Assembly (NCBI GenBank): GCA_025331125.1
Contig: JAOALB010000106.1
Location: 62,001 to 126,000 of the forward strand
Length of the DNA stretch: 64,000 nt
Direction of reading: 5' to 3'
From: Mycogone perniciosa
Taxonomy: Eukaryota; Ascomycota; Sordariomycetes; Hypocreales; Hypocreaceae
The notes beneath the pieces were generated by a model that ran no database searches, was not told the DNA's origin, and saw only the letters and a list, made by a program, of their open reading frames with translations. Shown here one piece after another: positions 11,865-24,026 of the stretch (the stretch's first letter is position 1; each line of letters begins with the position of its first letter). Made by a program: the position numbers and the translations under genes.

Positions 11865-12921
11865 GGTGATTGTCAGGTTGTCTATTGTTGCTTTTGGAGG
11901 CGGCGAGGTTGGTGGTGATGATACGAGCAGTAGTGCTCCGTAGTAGTATAAGATACGGTGTGGGAACGATGAGCACCCTGAATGATGAAGTGCGGTTGGC
12001 GGGTTGGGTGAGGCTCAATCGGGCATGGGTCGTCGGCTGGGCATGGTGGCTAATTAGGAGAAGCCTAGCCTGTCATTTAGGGGACTTAGGGGTGGTGAAC
12101 CACTAATTGGGCCCCGACTGTGGTGCCTGATAGGGGGGAATGAACCAGCGGTCGGGGAAGCTGCCGAAAGGCTGGGACCGCTGCGTGTTTGGGTTTTGGG
12201 ACGGAGGCTTGCATTTGCCTGAGGGCATCTTAGGTGCCTATCCGTGTGCTTTAGTAGACGTTGGAGCTGCTACCCAGTAATTTACACCTTATGATACGGT
12301 AGTAGTATGTGGTAGTAATAGTAATACTCCGTACTCGTACACTGAATGCCGTTTGCCTAACCGTGATCCCAATGCCATCCATCGTCAGGTTAGGTTTGCT
12401 TTTTAGGCACCCCGTGAATGCTCCCCCCTACGGCCCGTTAGCAGCAACTACCTGCCACACCGTCTGTCAGGCGCTGCAACGGTCCCGTACAGCTGTTAGC
12501 CAGCCCAAGTCATTTATCTCGGCAATAATAATTTGCGGTCACCCTGCCCTGTCGAGCGGTGAGGCGACAGGGGGAGACTCGCAGCACGCGCTTACCCATT
12601 CGGGCCACGCCTGGCAAAATCAACAAATCCCCAGATGGCAACGCATTGCTCCTCTCCCCCCCCCTGCTGGCCCGTCCAACCAAATTTCCCCCCACCTGCT
12701 ATTTTCTTCGTTTCCCCCCAGTCGATCCGGACCAGAGCAACTTCTCCCGTCCTGCAAACCTTCACCACCTTTTTTCCATCCGCATCCCGTAATAAAAGCC
12801 TTTTTTCCCGGGCTTCATCTTTTCAACCTCTGTTGTTTCCACGGCTCTGTCTTGCTACCTGAGCTCCTTCCTGCCTTTTCACTCTCCATTTTCGTCTTGA
12901 ATCGTCCGCAAAGCGTTCACC
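11865..12921. other. divergent promoter region, PGA1-like / alpha-tubulin
   Basis: No gene is supported. It contains one TACTCCGTA motif (12325-12333). A strongly C/T-rich leader (about 12640-12900) precedes the tubulin start codon, typical of an abundant transcript. Confidence 0.6.
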
Positions 12922-14678
12922 ATGCGTGAGGTCATTAGCATCAACGGTACGTGGAAGCCTGCCCCTTTTTGGGCCCCTCCCCACCAAGAGCGCGTTCCTT
13001 CACCGCATCGTGGAGGCCCAATGCTGGTGGTGATGATGGTGATGCTAACTCTGTGTGAATCTAGTCGGCCAGGCTGGTTGCCAGATCGCCAATTCCTGCT
13101 GGGAGGTTTGTTGAGCTTGTCCAAGAATCATGATGGTGGTGGCAACTAACATTTCTCCGTAGCTTTACTGCCTCGAGCACGGTATCCAGGTACTACACAA
13201 CAACAACCATCACGACCGCCCCAAGCTAACCACGATGTTCTCATAGCCCGATGGTTACCTCACCGAGGAGCGCAAGGCTCAGGACCCCGATCAGGGCTTC
13301 AGCACCTTCTTCTCAGAGACTGGTACGGCGATTGTTTGTCACTCTAGATTCCAAACCCCCTATCTAACAGCCATCTCCGCTTAGGCCAGGGCAAGTACGT
13401 TCCTCGTGCCATCTACTGCGATCTTGAGCCCAATGTCGTCGACGAAGTCCGCACCGGCCCTTACCGAAATCTCTTCCACCCGGAGATGATGATCACCGGC
13501 AAGGAGGATGCTTCCAACAACTACGCCCGTGGTCACTACACCGTCGGCAAGGAGCTGATTGAGGGAGTTCTTGACAAGATCCGACGCGTTGCCGACAACT
13601 GTGTTGGTCTCCAGGGCTTCCTGGTCTTCCACTCCTTCGGTGGTGGTACCGGCTCTGGTTTCGGTGCCCTCCTGATGGAGCGCCTGTCTGTCGATTATGG
13701 CAAGAAGAGCAAGCTGGAGTTCTGCGTCTATCCCGCTCCTCAGACCGCCACCTCCGTTGTCGAGCCCTACAACTCTATCCTCACCACCCACACCACTCTG
13801 GAGCACTCCGACTGCTCCTTCATGGTGGACAACGAGGCCATCTACGACATCTGCCGTCGCAACCTGGGTCTTGAGCGTCCCAACTACGAGAATCTGAACC
13901 GCCTGATTGCTCAGGGTAAGTTGATTTTTGGAAGGCCGTGTGAAAGTGAGGCTAGGTGCTGACCAAATGTCCAGTCGTTTCTTCCATCACCGCTTCGCTG
14001 CGTTTCGATGGCTCTCTCAACGTTGATCTCAACGAGTTCCAGACTAACCTGGTCCCTTACCCCCGTATCCACTTCCCTCTGGTTGCCTATGCGCCCGTCA
14101 TCTCGGCCGCCAAGGCTGCTCACGAGGCCAACTCTGTTCAGGAAATGACCATGTCCTGCTTCGAGCCCAACAATCAGATGGTTAAGTGCGACCCCCGCAA
14201 TGGCAAGTACATGGCTACCTGCTTGCTGTACCGTGGTGATGTCGTTCCCAACGACGCCCACAACGCCGTTGCCACCCTCAAGACCAAGCGCACTATTCAG
14301 TTCGTCGACTGGTGCCCTACTGGCTTCAAGCTTGGTATCTGCTACCAGGCTCCTGAGAACGTGCCCAACGGTGATCTCGCCAAGGTCAACCGCGCTGTGT
14401 AAGTGTCCTTGCCAAGTTCAACTCTAAGTGATGCCATCTAACATTTAAACAGCTGCATGTTGTCCAACACCACCGCCATTGCTGAGGCCTGGTCCTCCCT
14501 GTCGCTCAAGTTTGATCTCATGCACTCCAAGCGTGCTTTCGTGCACTGGTACGTTGGTGAGGGTATGGAGGAGGGTGAGTTCTCCGAGGCTCGTGAGGAT
14601 CTCGCTGCTCTGGAGCGCGATTACGAGGAGGTTGCTGCCGACTCTCTCGACAACGAGGAGTTGGAGGCTGAGTACTAA
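12922..14678 (+). CDS. TUB1: alpha-tubulin
   Basis: Seven exons: 12922-12946, 13065-13105, 13163-13189, 13247-13322, 13385-13915, 13975-14398 and 14453-14678, giving 449 aa. The protein starts MREVISINVGQAGCQIAN. It carries the tubulin GTP-binding signature GGGTGSGFG, the alpha-specific Glu in the NLDEF-type helix region (NVDLNEFQTNLVPYPR), and an acidic C-terminus ending in EEY. It polymerises with beta-tubulin into microtubules. The 5' end is intron-dense, with a 27-nt third exon (LYCLEHGIQ); such early introns are usual for fungal tubulin genes. The length matches the family norm of about 450 aa. Confidence 0.98.
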
Positions 14679-15400
14679 GCTGTTCGGAGTCATGATTATT
14701 TAAGGCGTGGACTGCCAAGTCAGTACCACCTAATCCTGCTCCCATCCCCTGGACGGGGGTGTATTTTCTTTATTAGGGTTGCGAGCCTCTTCAGTTTTTA
14801 ATGTCAAAAGGCAAATCTGTAAATGGAAAGAAGCCAACAGAAGTTGTTATCTATGAATGTTGATTTGAGCAATTGGTGTATAGGAAAACATGACCGAATT
14901 TGCCATTGCATATCCTATTGTCTCGTATCTATTATTACCAGGTATTGATTGATTGGTATTAGTATTCCGTACGAAGTACGAAGCAGTGTTGTGAATAATG
15001 CTACATTGGGATGTGTTAGTGAGGTACTTGGACGGCATGTATAGACAATTGTAGTCATGTGATGTCACAGCTTTGCTTTCTGGTTCTGGCTCCCGGAGCT
15101 CTGTCGGAATCTGCCCTCCCTGAAATACCTCCCTCAAGGTACCTCCAAACGTTGGTCGTCTCGGTGGTTGGCGCAAGACCAGGGCGGCTCCACCCAAGCC
15201 AAGCAAGCTAAGGTATCTCAACCTCTCCAACCTCGTTTCGTCCCTCCCACCCCAGCTTTGCTTGCGAGGCACAATCGTCCTTGCCCATCAGCACTCCACC
15301 GATTTCGCCGCTGCTTTCTCCGAAGCCAAACCATCCGATCCAACGACTTCCTCCGCCTCCGTCCGTTCGTCCCGTCTGTCCGCCGGCAGCAGTAGCAACC
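14679..15400. other. intergenic region
   Basis: The tubulin 3'UTR is followed by AT-rich sequence with a TACGAAGTA variant motif (14970-14978), then the C-rich promoter and leader of the V-ATPase gene. No gene is supported. Confidence 0.6.
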
Positions 15401-17324
15401 ATGGCGGACCCGCGCCAGTCGTCATCCTATTCTGTTGTGCCGCAACTGCAGTACAACACTGTTAGCGGTGTCAACGGCCCGCTGGTCATCCTCGAGAATG
15501 TAGGGACATTGTCGTTTTTCTTTGTGATGACGAGAGAAATGGGAATAGAGGGGAACTTGGATCCATTGGACACGTTGTGCGGGAGTGTGATGCTGATGGA
15601 GGAGTGTGACAGGTTAAATTCCCGCGATACAATGAGATTGTGACGCTTACACTCCCCGATGGAACGGAGAGGTCTGGCCAGGTCCTGGAGGCTCGAGGTG
15701 GGTGAATGGTTCCGCTGCTGCGTGTGCTGGTTGTTTATTTCTGTGTGAAGGGATGGATTGAGCTGACTACGGCGAGCAGGTGATCGCGCGGTTGTTCAGG
15801 TCTTTGAGGGCACCCCCGGCATCGATGTCAAGAAGGTATGCAGGCAGAGTGATGTGAGATTTGAGGAGCAATGGCTAAGATATTATATAGACGAAGGTCA
15901 AGTTCACCGGCCAGAGCTTGAAGCTTGGTGTCTCCGAGGACATGCTTGGCCGTATCTTTGACGGATCTGGACGAGCTATCGACAAAGGCCCCAAGGTGTT
16001 GGCCGAGGATTACCTTGACATCAACGGCAGTCCTATCAACCCCTTCTCTCGTGTACGTCGGATTGCCGTTCCCAATTGGATGGAGGGTGGTGTTAGCTAA
16101 CAAGTGGTAGGAATACCCTGAGGAAATGATCTCGACCGGTATCTCTGCCATTGATACGATGAACTCGATTGCGCGAGGACAAAAGATTCCCATCTTCTCC
16201 GCTTCCGGTCTGCCCCATAACGAAATCGCTGCCCAGATCTGCCGACAGGCTGGCTTGGTCAAGAAGCACGGCATCACCAACAAGGGAGTTCACGATGGCC
16301 ACGAGGAGAACTTCTCCATTGTCTTTGGTGCCATGGGTGTCAACTTGGAGACTGCGCGATTCTTCACCCGCGATTTCGAGGAGAACGGCAGTTTGGAGCG
16401 CACGACTCTTTTCCTCAACCTTGCGAACGATCCTACGTAAGTGTTACATACGGGCACAGAGCTGCCCTTGATTGAGTTGAAATGTGAGGGAGCTTATTGC
16501 TGACGATACATGACAGTATCGAGCGTATCATTACCCCCCGTCTTGCCCTGACGACTGCCGAGTACTACGCCTACCAGCTGGAAAAGCACGTTTTGGTCAT
16601 CTTGACCGACTTGTCAGCCTACTGCGATGCTCTGCGTGAAGTCTCAGCCGCTCGAGAAGAAGTGCCTGGCCGTCGTGGTTTCCCTGGTTACATGTACACT
16701 GATTTGTCCACCATCTACGAACGAGCTGGCCGTGTCACGGGACGAAATGGCTCTATTACGCAGATTCCCATCCTGACTATGCCCAACGACGATATTACGC
16801 ACCCTATCCCCGATTTGACTGGATACATTACGGAGGGTCAGATCTTCGTCGACCGACCTATGTACAACCGTGGTATTTACCCGCCGATCAATGTGCTGCC
16901 GTCACTGTCACGTCTGATGAAGTCTGCCATTGGTGAGGGCATGACACGCAAGGATCACGGTGATGTATCCAACCAGCTGTACGCCAAGTACGCCATCGGT
17001 CGTGATGCTGCGGCTATGAAGGCTGTCGTTGGTGAGGAGGCTCTGTCTCCTGAGGACAAGCTCTCGCTCGAGTTCTTGGAAAAGTTTGAGCGTCAGTTCA
17101 TCAGCCAGGGAGCGTATGAGTCCCGATCCATTTTCGAGTCGCTGGATCTGGCGTGGAGCCTGCTCCGTATCTACCCCAAGGATCTGCTCAATCGTATTCC
17201 TGCCAAGGTTCTCAACGAGTTCTACCAAAGAGCGCAGAAGGATACCAAGGGCAAGGGCAAGGCACGGGCGGAGGTAGCGGCGCACGACCAGCAGCAAGCC
17301 GAGGAGAACTTGATTGACGCATGA
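15401..17324 (+). CDS. VMA2: V-type H+-ATPase subunit B
   Basis: Six exons: 15401-15499, 15613-15697, 15780-15835, 15891-16052, 16111-16436 and 16517-17324, giving 511 aa. Landmarks are YNTVSGVNGPLVILENV, the GRIFDGSGRAID and SINPFSR-like segment, the nucleotide-binding-fold segment GQKIPIFSASGLPHNE (where the catalytic A subunit has a P-loop), and the ATP-synthase alpha/beta signature PSLSRLMKS. It is the non-catalytic nucleotide-binding subunit of the V1 sector, which drives vacuolar and endosomal acidification. Every junction restores conserved sequence in phase. It ends in a charged KGKGKARAE tail. Confidence 0.97.
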
Positions 17325-18344
17325 GCAGGGGGGATAGGTCCAGGGGGCAGTATAGATGTACGTTTCACTTAGTCGGTGGGACAGAATGTCGTGTATCAGT
17401 CCTAAGTCAACGGGACTCGGGGTCGTTTTCCTGGTTTTTATTGTTTTGACGGAGGGTGGACAGCTTGATATTACTATGGAGGAGCCAGAGCATGAACATA
17501 AGAAGCTGAGTGAATGCCATTGAATTCCACGTGAGAGGCATTGCAACGTGGATGTTGTTCTAACCTGGTTATGGTATTGAGGTGGTATTACTGTATATCC
17601 AAGTGGTTGGAGTGGCCGAAGGTACGTACCCGTGGCCCCACAGCATCCGGACTGAACCCCGCGATCGCACGACCAATAGGAGGGGAGGACAAGTACTGTT
17701 GGAAGTATTATAGGACTCTACGAATTATATGTCTGAAGACATTAATATTTAAAGGGCAACTCTTTTTTTTTCGTTATATTGAGCTAGGGATGTTGCGTGT
17801 ATGGGACCTTAGGGCTGAATTTGGATCGAACTTGGAGGAAGTCCTTGGTGGTCAGAGGTTGTCTGGTGACATCATAGCACTATTAACGCGTTGATCTGTG
17901 CAACACCTTGCGATCAACTCCTCACTCCAACGTCGTACTGGTGGCTGAAGCAGTGTGATTCCTTCACCGGCCATTCGTGGAGGGGGATCTTTCGGACTGT
18001 CATTAACTAAAGGGCCTTTTTGTAGCGTAGCTTCTTCCCCTCAGTTTGTCGCGCTGGATCATCGTCGTTTTTGCCTGTTATGGATGAGAGATGCCATGTG
18101 CCCATTGTGTGGATCGGAACAGGGAAGCAAAAGGGATGATGATACGAAGGAGAGATTCTGGAGGGTGGAGGTGAATTAATGGGAGTACGCACACAGTTGT
18201 TGTTGGTCTTGTGTTGCCTTGTGTCTCACCTCCATTTCTTATTATCTGACTTGCATCCCCCGGATTTTGTCATTGGGATTGTTTGGATATTTTCGCTTCC
18301 ACTTCTGGTTTGTGTGAGATAGAGAGAGAGTGTGTGTTAAAATC
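17325..18344. other. intergenic region
   Basis: About 1 kb containing the VMA2 3'UTR and the promoter of the epimerase gene. I see no gene, repeat or RNA in it. Confidence 0.6.
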
Positions 18345-19668
18345 ATGAAGTTGACAACCCATTCTCTCACCGTCCTGACTGCGGCAACAGCATGGCTCTG
18401 GGTAACAAACGCTACCCCCAGCACTACCACCAAAGGTCCAGACAAAGACGGCAAATACTGGATCCACGGCAAAGGGATAGAAGCTGCTTTCGTCCCCTAC
18501 GGAGCGTCCATCTCCAATCTCTTCATCAACGACCAATATGGCATCCGGCGTGATCTAGTCGCTGGCTTTGACAACGCCTCGTACTACAGCATCGACAAGC
18601 AACATCCTCACCTGGGCGGCGTTCCTGGGCGGTACGCAAATCGCATCAAGAACAGCACTTTTCAACTCGACGGGACGACGTATCACGTCCTGCCTAACGA
18701 GAATCCAACTAACAATGCGCCTAATGGGACGAATACCCTCCATGGAGGACCGGATGGTTGGGACTGGCGCAACTTCAGTGTCTCAGCACACACTGAATCG
18801 AGCATCACCTTCTCCATAGTCGATCCAGACGGCAAAGAAGGCTTTCCGGGGGAGGTGGTGTCGCATATTACGTACACGCTGCGGGACATGCAGTGGGACA
18901 TTGAGATGGTGGCCCTGGCGACGACGAGGAAGACGCCTGTGATGCTGAGCAGCCATACGTACTGGAACCTGGATGGCTTTTCGAACAATGAGACGCAGAC
19001 GGCGCTGGATCATACGCTTTGGATGCCGTATAGTGGGCAGAGGGTGGATGTGGATGGGTTTTTGATCCCGACGGGGGAGATTTTGGCGAATAGGAAGGGG
19101 GAGGCGAATGATTTCTGGAGTAGGCCGAAGAAGATTGGGGATGGGTTTGGACAGCATGGGATTAAGGATAACTGCGGGAAGAACTGCACTGGCTATGGTA
19201 CTCCTCGCCCCTATTCTCTCCCTCTCTCTCTCCCTCATCATGGTAGGGGGCTGACGTTGATGGGTTATAGATACATGTTACATCGTCAACAGGGACCAAC
19301 TCGTCCCCTATGATTGGCAGACATCAGGCCCCGTCGCGCGTCTCTCCTCCGCCTGGTCAGGCATCCAACTTGACATCTTCAGCGACCAGGACGCCTTTCA
19401 GGTATACAGCTGCAACGGGCAAAACGGCACACTGGCGTTGAAGAAGACGCAGGGCTTTCATGGTGACAACAACAGCAACGACGACGAGGAGTTCCCGCGG
19501 ACGATTCCCAAGTATGGGTGTGTGGTGCTGGAGGTGGAGGATTGGATTGATGGGATTAACCACCCGGAGTGGATGAGGGAGAAGAAGCAGGTTTTTGGGC
19601 CGGAGGATGGACCGTATGTGCTGAGGGCGAAGTATAAGTTTAGTGTGAAGGGGAGGGAGAGGTCTTAG
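18345..19668 (+). CDS. secreted aldose 1-epimerase (galactose mutarotase)
   Basis: Exons 18345-19197 and 19271-19668 encode 416 aa; the start is the ATG opening a clear signal peptide (MKLTTHSLTVLTAATAWLWV). Family landmarks are GGVPGRYANRI, NTLHGGPDGWDWR with the first catalytic His, SSHTYWNLDG with the second, and a late CVVLEVEDW where the general-base Glu is expected. The enzyme interconverts alpha- and beta-anomers of aldohexoses such as galactose. Several NxS/T sites and the signal peptide suggest an extracellular or vacuolar product, unlike the cytosolic mutarotases of the Leloir pathway. A low-complexity insert (NNSNDDEE) lies in exon 2. Confidence 0.9.
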
Positions 19669-19806
19669 CGGGTGGTTGGATTGTGAGTTGAGGTAAATGC
19701 ACGTCTCTGTAACATCTATTGGGCCAGCTTGCCAGTACGATTGCATTGGTCAAAGTAAGTCTCAAGTCTCAAGTGTTTATACTGCAAGATCTATGCTACT
19801 ATTACT

Positions 19807-19882
19807 AGGAGTTGTTGCTGTGACCAGGAGTTGCTGCTGTTGCCAGGTGTTGTTGTTGCTGCCAGGAGTTGCTGCTGTTGCT
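19807..19882. repeat. 19-bp tandem repeat, four units
   Basis: Four consecutive 19-bp units (19807-19825, 19826-19844, 19845-19863, 19864-19882), each close to AGGAGTTGCTGCTGTTGCC. They lie in the 290-bp gap between the convergent epimerase and trypsin-like genes. The period was read directly from the sequence. Confidence 0.8.
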
Positions 19883-19958
19883 GGGAATAGCCATCATCAA
19901 TTGCTCCGTCTCCAAGCCACTCTTTGTTCTCTAGAGTCCGTTCAACCCCCCCCCTTTA

Positions 19959-21893
19959 CTATCGCGCAAGTCGGATATCCTCCAGCATTGCGAATTCTTT
20001 AATGTCCTCAAAGACATCTTCAATGGGCGTCACAAGGGTGTGTGCCTGTCTGGATTGCTGTGGCTGCGATCCTCTAAAAAGCAGCCCGACAATCCTGCCT
20101 TTGGGGTCGAAGACGACGGACCCCGAGTCTCCATTTGTGGCAAATAGGACATCATGCTTCGCACCAATGATGGTGTGCTCCACAGAACTCTTCGAGTTCA
20201 TGTATTTTTCTTCGCCGATCATGATATCCGACTTAAACTCATTGTACTTCCCAAGGGTCTCGTGAGACGTCGCACCCACTTTGTAGACACGATCGCCCGA
20301 TTTCAGGTTGCGCAACGATGCCTCCTTTTGATGCGGCCGAAGGAGGTTGCCGCAGACGTCCTTGTCTGGTTCATCTTGAACATCGTTATCATACCAGGCC
20401 TCAGCAGGGGGCACCAAGTTGCGGCCGACGCGGTCGGGATTAACCTTGATTAATGCCCAATTAAGCCGGGAACCTGAACTGGTTCGTCGACAGTAACCAG
20501 AGCCGCCCCAAAGGGTCCCCAAGATGTGGCGATTCTGGTCAAAGAATTCGATTTTCATGGCAAATTCGGGATGCGAGGGCATCTTACGCTTCATGAAGTC
20601 GATGATCTTGTTGTGTCTGGCCCGGGATGGGTGCTCGATTGTTGGGCACTTGGCAGCTTGGTTTGGTCCAAAGCCTCTCTTGTCGGCTTTGCGGAGAGCT
20701 GAATTTTCCTCTGGTGCTGCAACCTTGGACTCGACCGACATCTTGCCATAATTCTCTTTGCACAGTGGCTCCAGACGGAATCCTTCAAAGGCGGGACGGA
20801 CGACATGGTAGTTTGTCAACCCCATTGTCTCCCATGTGGACGAACCTTTCGTTTTGGTCTCGACATAGCAGCCTAGAGTTCCTATACCTGCACTGCGCAT
20901 CTGACCGTCGCTCCTTGTGAGGTAGTGACTGGGGCAGATATCTGCTCCCATGTTGGCTCGTTGGGAATATCTCTCCTTGTACCTCAGGTTCAACAATGTC
21001 GACTGACTGGATGGTGGTGTAAGGAGAGGGAAGGTGAGGCCGACCACGATATTGTTTTCCATATGAACTACAAGATCATGAGGAAGCTCCTCCAAGTACG
21101 ACTCAATAGCATCGAGAATGGGTGACCATGAGGTTTCCTGAGATTGGTAGTCGATGCCGATGTAGATGGTGATTGGGTGATGTCCTTCGGGGTAAATGTA
21201 CCCTTCGTAACTTTCGCCGAGTGGTCCAAACCTGAATAGCGAAATGATGCTGGTAAGCGACTTTGTCGAGTCAAAGGAGTCCAGGATCTCCCGCACTCTT
21301 GTGCGAATCAACGGCCAATCGTTCTTGAGTTTCGGCTGGTCCTCCACGGGGCTCATAGTCTTCTCAACGACGCGATCTCTGGCCATGATTTCCACAGTGA
21401 TGTTGATCAGTTCCTCATCAATGAGATCAAGTTGGTTGTCAATCCACTGCTTCAATCCTCTGGCGGCCGCCTGCCACTTTTCTTCTGAGTCGTGCTCCCA
21501 CTCCTTCAGAACAATGAATATTGTTGACTGGCCAGTCTCAGGTCTGCCGGGGATGCAACGGCAGCAAAATTCTATTGTAGTATCTCCGTTATCGAAGTCT
21601 TTTTCCTCTGCCACTTGTAGGTTCAGCAACACCTCCTTTGTTACCGTGGTCAGCTCCATCTGGTCCGCCCATGCTTTCGCTGAGCGATCCGCCTCATGGA
21701 AGGCTAATGGCAGCGGCAATAAAGGCGGCGCTCCCACACGATATCTGGCGACAGATATGCCGAAAGGGCCTCGGGTACTAGATCCTCCAGACGAGGACTT
21801 GGATCGTCGCGATCGTGCATCACTAGATGCTTCTGATCGGGATGTAAGCGATTCTGGGGATGATGGCCCGGCCTCAAAAGTCCGTCTCGACAT
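19959..21893 (-). CDS. trypsin-like (S1/chymotrypsin-fold) domain protein, uncharacterised
   Basis: The ATG at 21893 gives 644 aa, but the frame is open up to 22037 without another ATG, so an upstream exon is possible. Residues about 1-50 are Ser/Arg-rich. A middle region of unknown fold follows (residues about 80-320). The C-terminal half has the marks of a trypsin-like fold: GLTNYHVVRP around the catalytic His, and TNGDSGSVVFD around the nucleophile Ser with the GDSG oxyanion motif. The segment where the catalytic Asp is expected reads SRLNWALIKV, with Asn in place of the usual DWAL Asp. There is no signal peptide, suggesting an intracellular protein. Similar large fungal proteins are uncharacterised. 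The substrate is unknown, and activity is doubtful if the Asn reading is right. Confidence 0.7.
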   Translation of the reverse strand: MSRRTFEAGPSSPESLTSRSEASSDARSRRSKSSSGGSSTRGPFGISVARYRVGAPPLLPLPLAFHEADRSAKAWADQMELTTVTKEVLLNLQVAEEKDFDNGDTTIEFCCRCIPGRPETGQSTIFIVLKEWEHDSEEKWQAAARGLKQWIDNQLDLIDEELINITVEIMARDRVVEKTMSPVEDQPKLKNDWPLIRTRVREILDSFDSTKSLTSIISLFRFGPLGESYEGYIYPEGHHPITIYIGIDYQSQETSWSPILDAIESYLEELPHDLVVHMENNIVVGLTFPLLTPPSSQSTLLNLRYKERYSQRANMGADICPSHYLTRSDGQMRSAGIGTLGCYVETKTKGSSTWETMGLTNYHVVRPAFEGFRLEPLCKENYGKMSVESKVAAPEENSALRKADKRGFGPNQAAKCPTIEHPSRARHNKIIDFMKRKMPSHPEFAMKIEFFDQNRHILGTLWGGSGYCRRTSSGSRLNWALIKVNPDRVGRNLVPPAEAWYDNDVQDEPDKDVCGNLLRPHQKEASLRNLKSGDRVYKVGATSHETLGKYNEFKSDIMIGEEKYMNSKSSVEHTIIGAKHDVLFATNGDSGSVVFDPKGRIVGLLFRGSQPQQSRQAHTLVTPIEDVFEDIKEFAMLEDIRLAR

Positions 21894-22549
21894 GACGACT
21901 GTCAGGCGGCGATGGAGAAATGCTTGCTTGTTGAGGGATCGTTCGATATCGCGGACGTGTCGATTTGAAATGGCTAAAGATAGAAAACCTTCAGAGATGA
22001 TGCATCTGTCTGCCCAGCGAAGAAGGTTTTGAGACACGGTCTAAATACTGTAAGGATAAACTATCCGAGTCCAGTCACCGGCCTTTTTGTTCAGCAGTCA
22101 CTGTCTTATTCTTATTGTCAGCAGTAAGTGAATAGAACTTGACGGCACTCTAAGCCACAACTGGCTAATGGGGCAAACACATGAGTGCTGCAGTACAGAT
22201 AACTATCATTACGAGATGTAACCTGTATTTAGCTGGTGTTTATAATATAATTACAAACGTCCTGAATAGTCCCTCTTTTGGTGTTGTTGTTGTTGTTACT
22301 CACTATTATTAAGAAGCCGGTTTGCCAAAACAGGTGATTTTTTATTTTTTATTTTAGATTGCGGGGCTTTCACTTTCACGCCACCACCCCTCCAACATTC
22401 GTGTCTCACAAAGTCCAAGATTTCACCATCCAAGTCATTGTGCTGGAAATATCCATAAAACACCCTACGGATACAAGACATTAACAGTCCAAAGGAATCG
22501 GCCCAAGGGGAGGGAATAAGATAAAGGAACCAAAAACTTGATCAGAAAA
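21894..22549. other. divergent intergenic region
   Basis: This AT-rich region separates the trypsin-like gene from DPH1. It includes GTT repeats near 22280-22300 and T-rich tracts. The first 144 bases are open in frame with the trypsin-like protein. No other gene was seen. Confidence 0.55.
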
Positions 22550-24026
22550 ATGGAGGACGACAGAGCGCAAGTTGACCTGGGCACAGCCGCTGATATCGAA
22601 GAGTCGCAACTGGAACAGGCCCAGCCGACAACTGAGACTGAGACCGAGCCTGTGCAAAACGACGAGCCTGCAGTTAAACAGCCCAAGAAGCGCTTTGTGG
22701 GGAGACGAGCTGCTGCAGAGGCTGCAGCCGCGAAGAATGGCGCTGTGGATGAAGGTGGTGAGAGCGGCGCAGTCCAAGGTGTGTGTGTGTTTTATATCCA
22801 TCAACTCACTTACTTCATCACACAAGAAATCACCTGGAATTCGTTCATGCTGACATTGCCGTGTAGCCGCCAAACCGCGTCGGCCCCCTCGTCTGCTAAA
22901 CAGGGTGCCCAAGGAAATCTCCGAGGACCCCAATCTCAAGGAGGCCATTGCCCTGCTGCCGTCAAACTACAACTTCGAGATCCCCAAGACGATCCATCGC
23001 ATCCGCACATCTGAGGCGAAGAAAGTGGCTCTTCAGATGCCCGAGGGTCTCCTCTTGTTTGCGACCACCATCTCTGACATTCTCACCCAGTTCTGCCCGG
23101 GTATTGAGACGCTCATCATGGGCGATGTCACCTATGGTGCATGTTGTATCGATGACTACACAGCCCGTGCCTTGGGATGCGATCTACTCGTGCACTACGC
23201 TCACAGCTGTCTCATCCCTGTCGACGTCACCAAGATCAAGACGCTCTACGTATTCGTCGATATCAGCATTGATACCGCCCATCTACTCGCCTCCCTGGAG
23301 CGCAACTTCGCCAGTGGCAAGACCATGGCTGTTGTCGGCACCATTCAGTTCAACGCCACCATCCACGGTGCCAAGGGCAGCCTTGAGGCCGCGGGCTTCA
23401 ACGTCATAGTCCCGCAGATTGCACCTCTCAGCAAAGGCGAGATCCTGGGTTGCACGTCTCCTCGGTTGAAGGAGGAGGACGCCGTTGATCTCATCTTGTA
23501 CCTCGGCGATGGACGTTTCCACCTTGAGAGCATCATGATTCATAATCCTTCTATTCCAGCGTATCGATACGATCCTTACTCCCGCAAACTCACCCGCGAG
23601 ACGTACGGCCACGATGAGATGCAGTCCATCCGTCGCACTGCTATTCAAACAGCCCGCAAAGCCCGTCGCTGGGGGCTCATCCTCGGGTCGCTAGGTAGAC
23701 AGGGCAACCCGCATACATTGGGACTGATTGAGCGCACTCTTGCGGAGCGAGGTATACCCAAGGTGGACCTTTTGCTGAGCGAGATCTTCCCTGGCAAGCT
23801 GGCTATGATGAGCGACGTCGAGTGCTGGGTGCAGGTTGCGTGTCCGCGGTTGAGTATAGACTGGGGATATGCGTTCCCAAGGCCGTTGCTGACGCCGTAT
23901 GAGGCGCTGATAGCGCTGGGGGTAAGGGAGGACTGGACTAAAGAGGGTGTATATCCGATGGATTATTATGGCAAGGATGGACTTGGGAGAACAAAGCCGC
24001 TGGAGGTAGTTGTTGATGGATCATAG
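22550..24026 (+). CDS. DPH1: diphthamide synthase subunit Dph1
   Basis: Exons 22550-22778 and 22867-24026 encode 462 aa; the intron is phase 1. The protein is 2-(3-amino-3-carboxypropyl)histidine synthase subunit 1, which with Dph2 uses a 4Fe-4S cluster and S-adenosylmethionine for the first step of diphthamide formation on elongation factor 2. The three cluster-ligand cysteines typical of the family are present: GACCIDDY, AHSCLIPV and DVECWVQVACPR. Supporting phrases are VALQMPEGLL and YDPYSRKLTRE. The N-terminus is acidic and low-complexity. The gene is tail-to-tail with CTF8, 114 bp away. Confidence 0.95.

Noticed and set aside
12309..12929. 206-codon frame upstream of alpha-tubulin
   Set aside because: It is C/T-rich leader sequence with no recognisable domain, and it overlaps the tubulin start.
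22275..22360. T-rich and GTT-repeat tract suggesting a transposon remnant
   Set aside because: No terminal repeats, target-site duplication or transposase fragment was seen.
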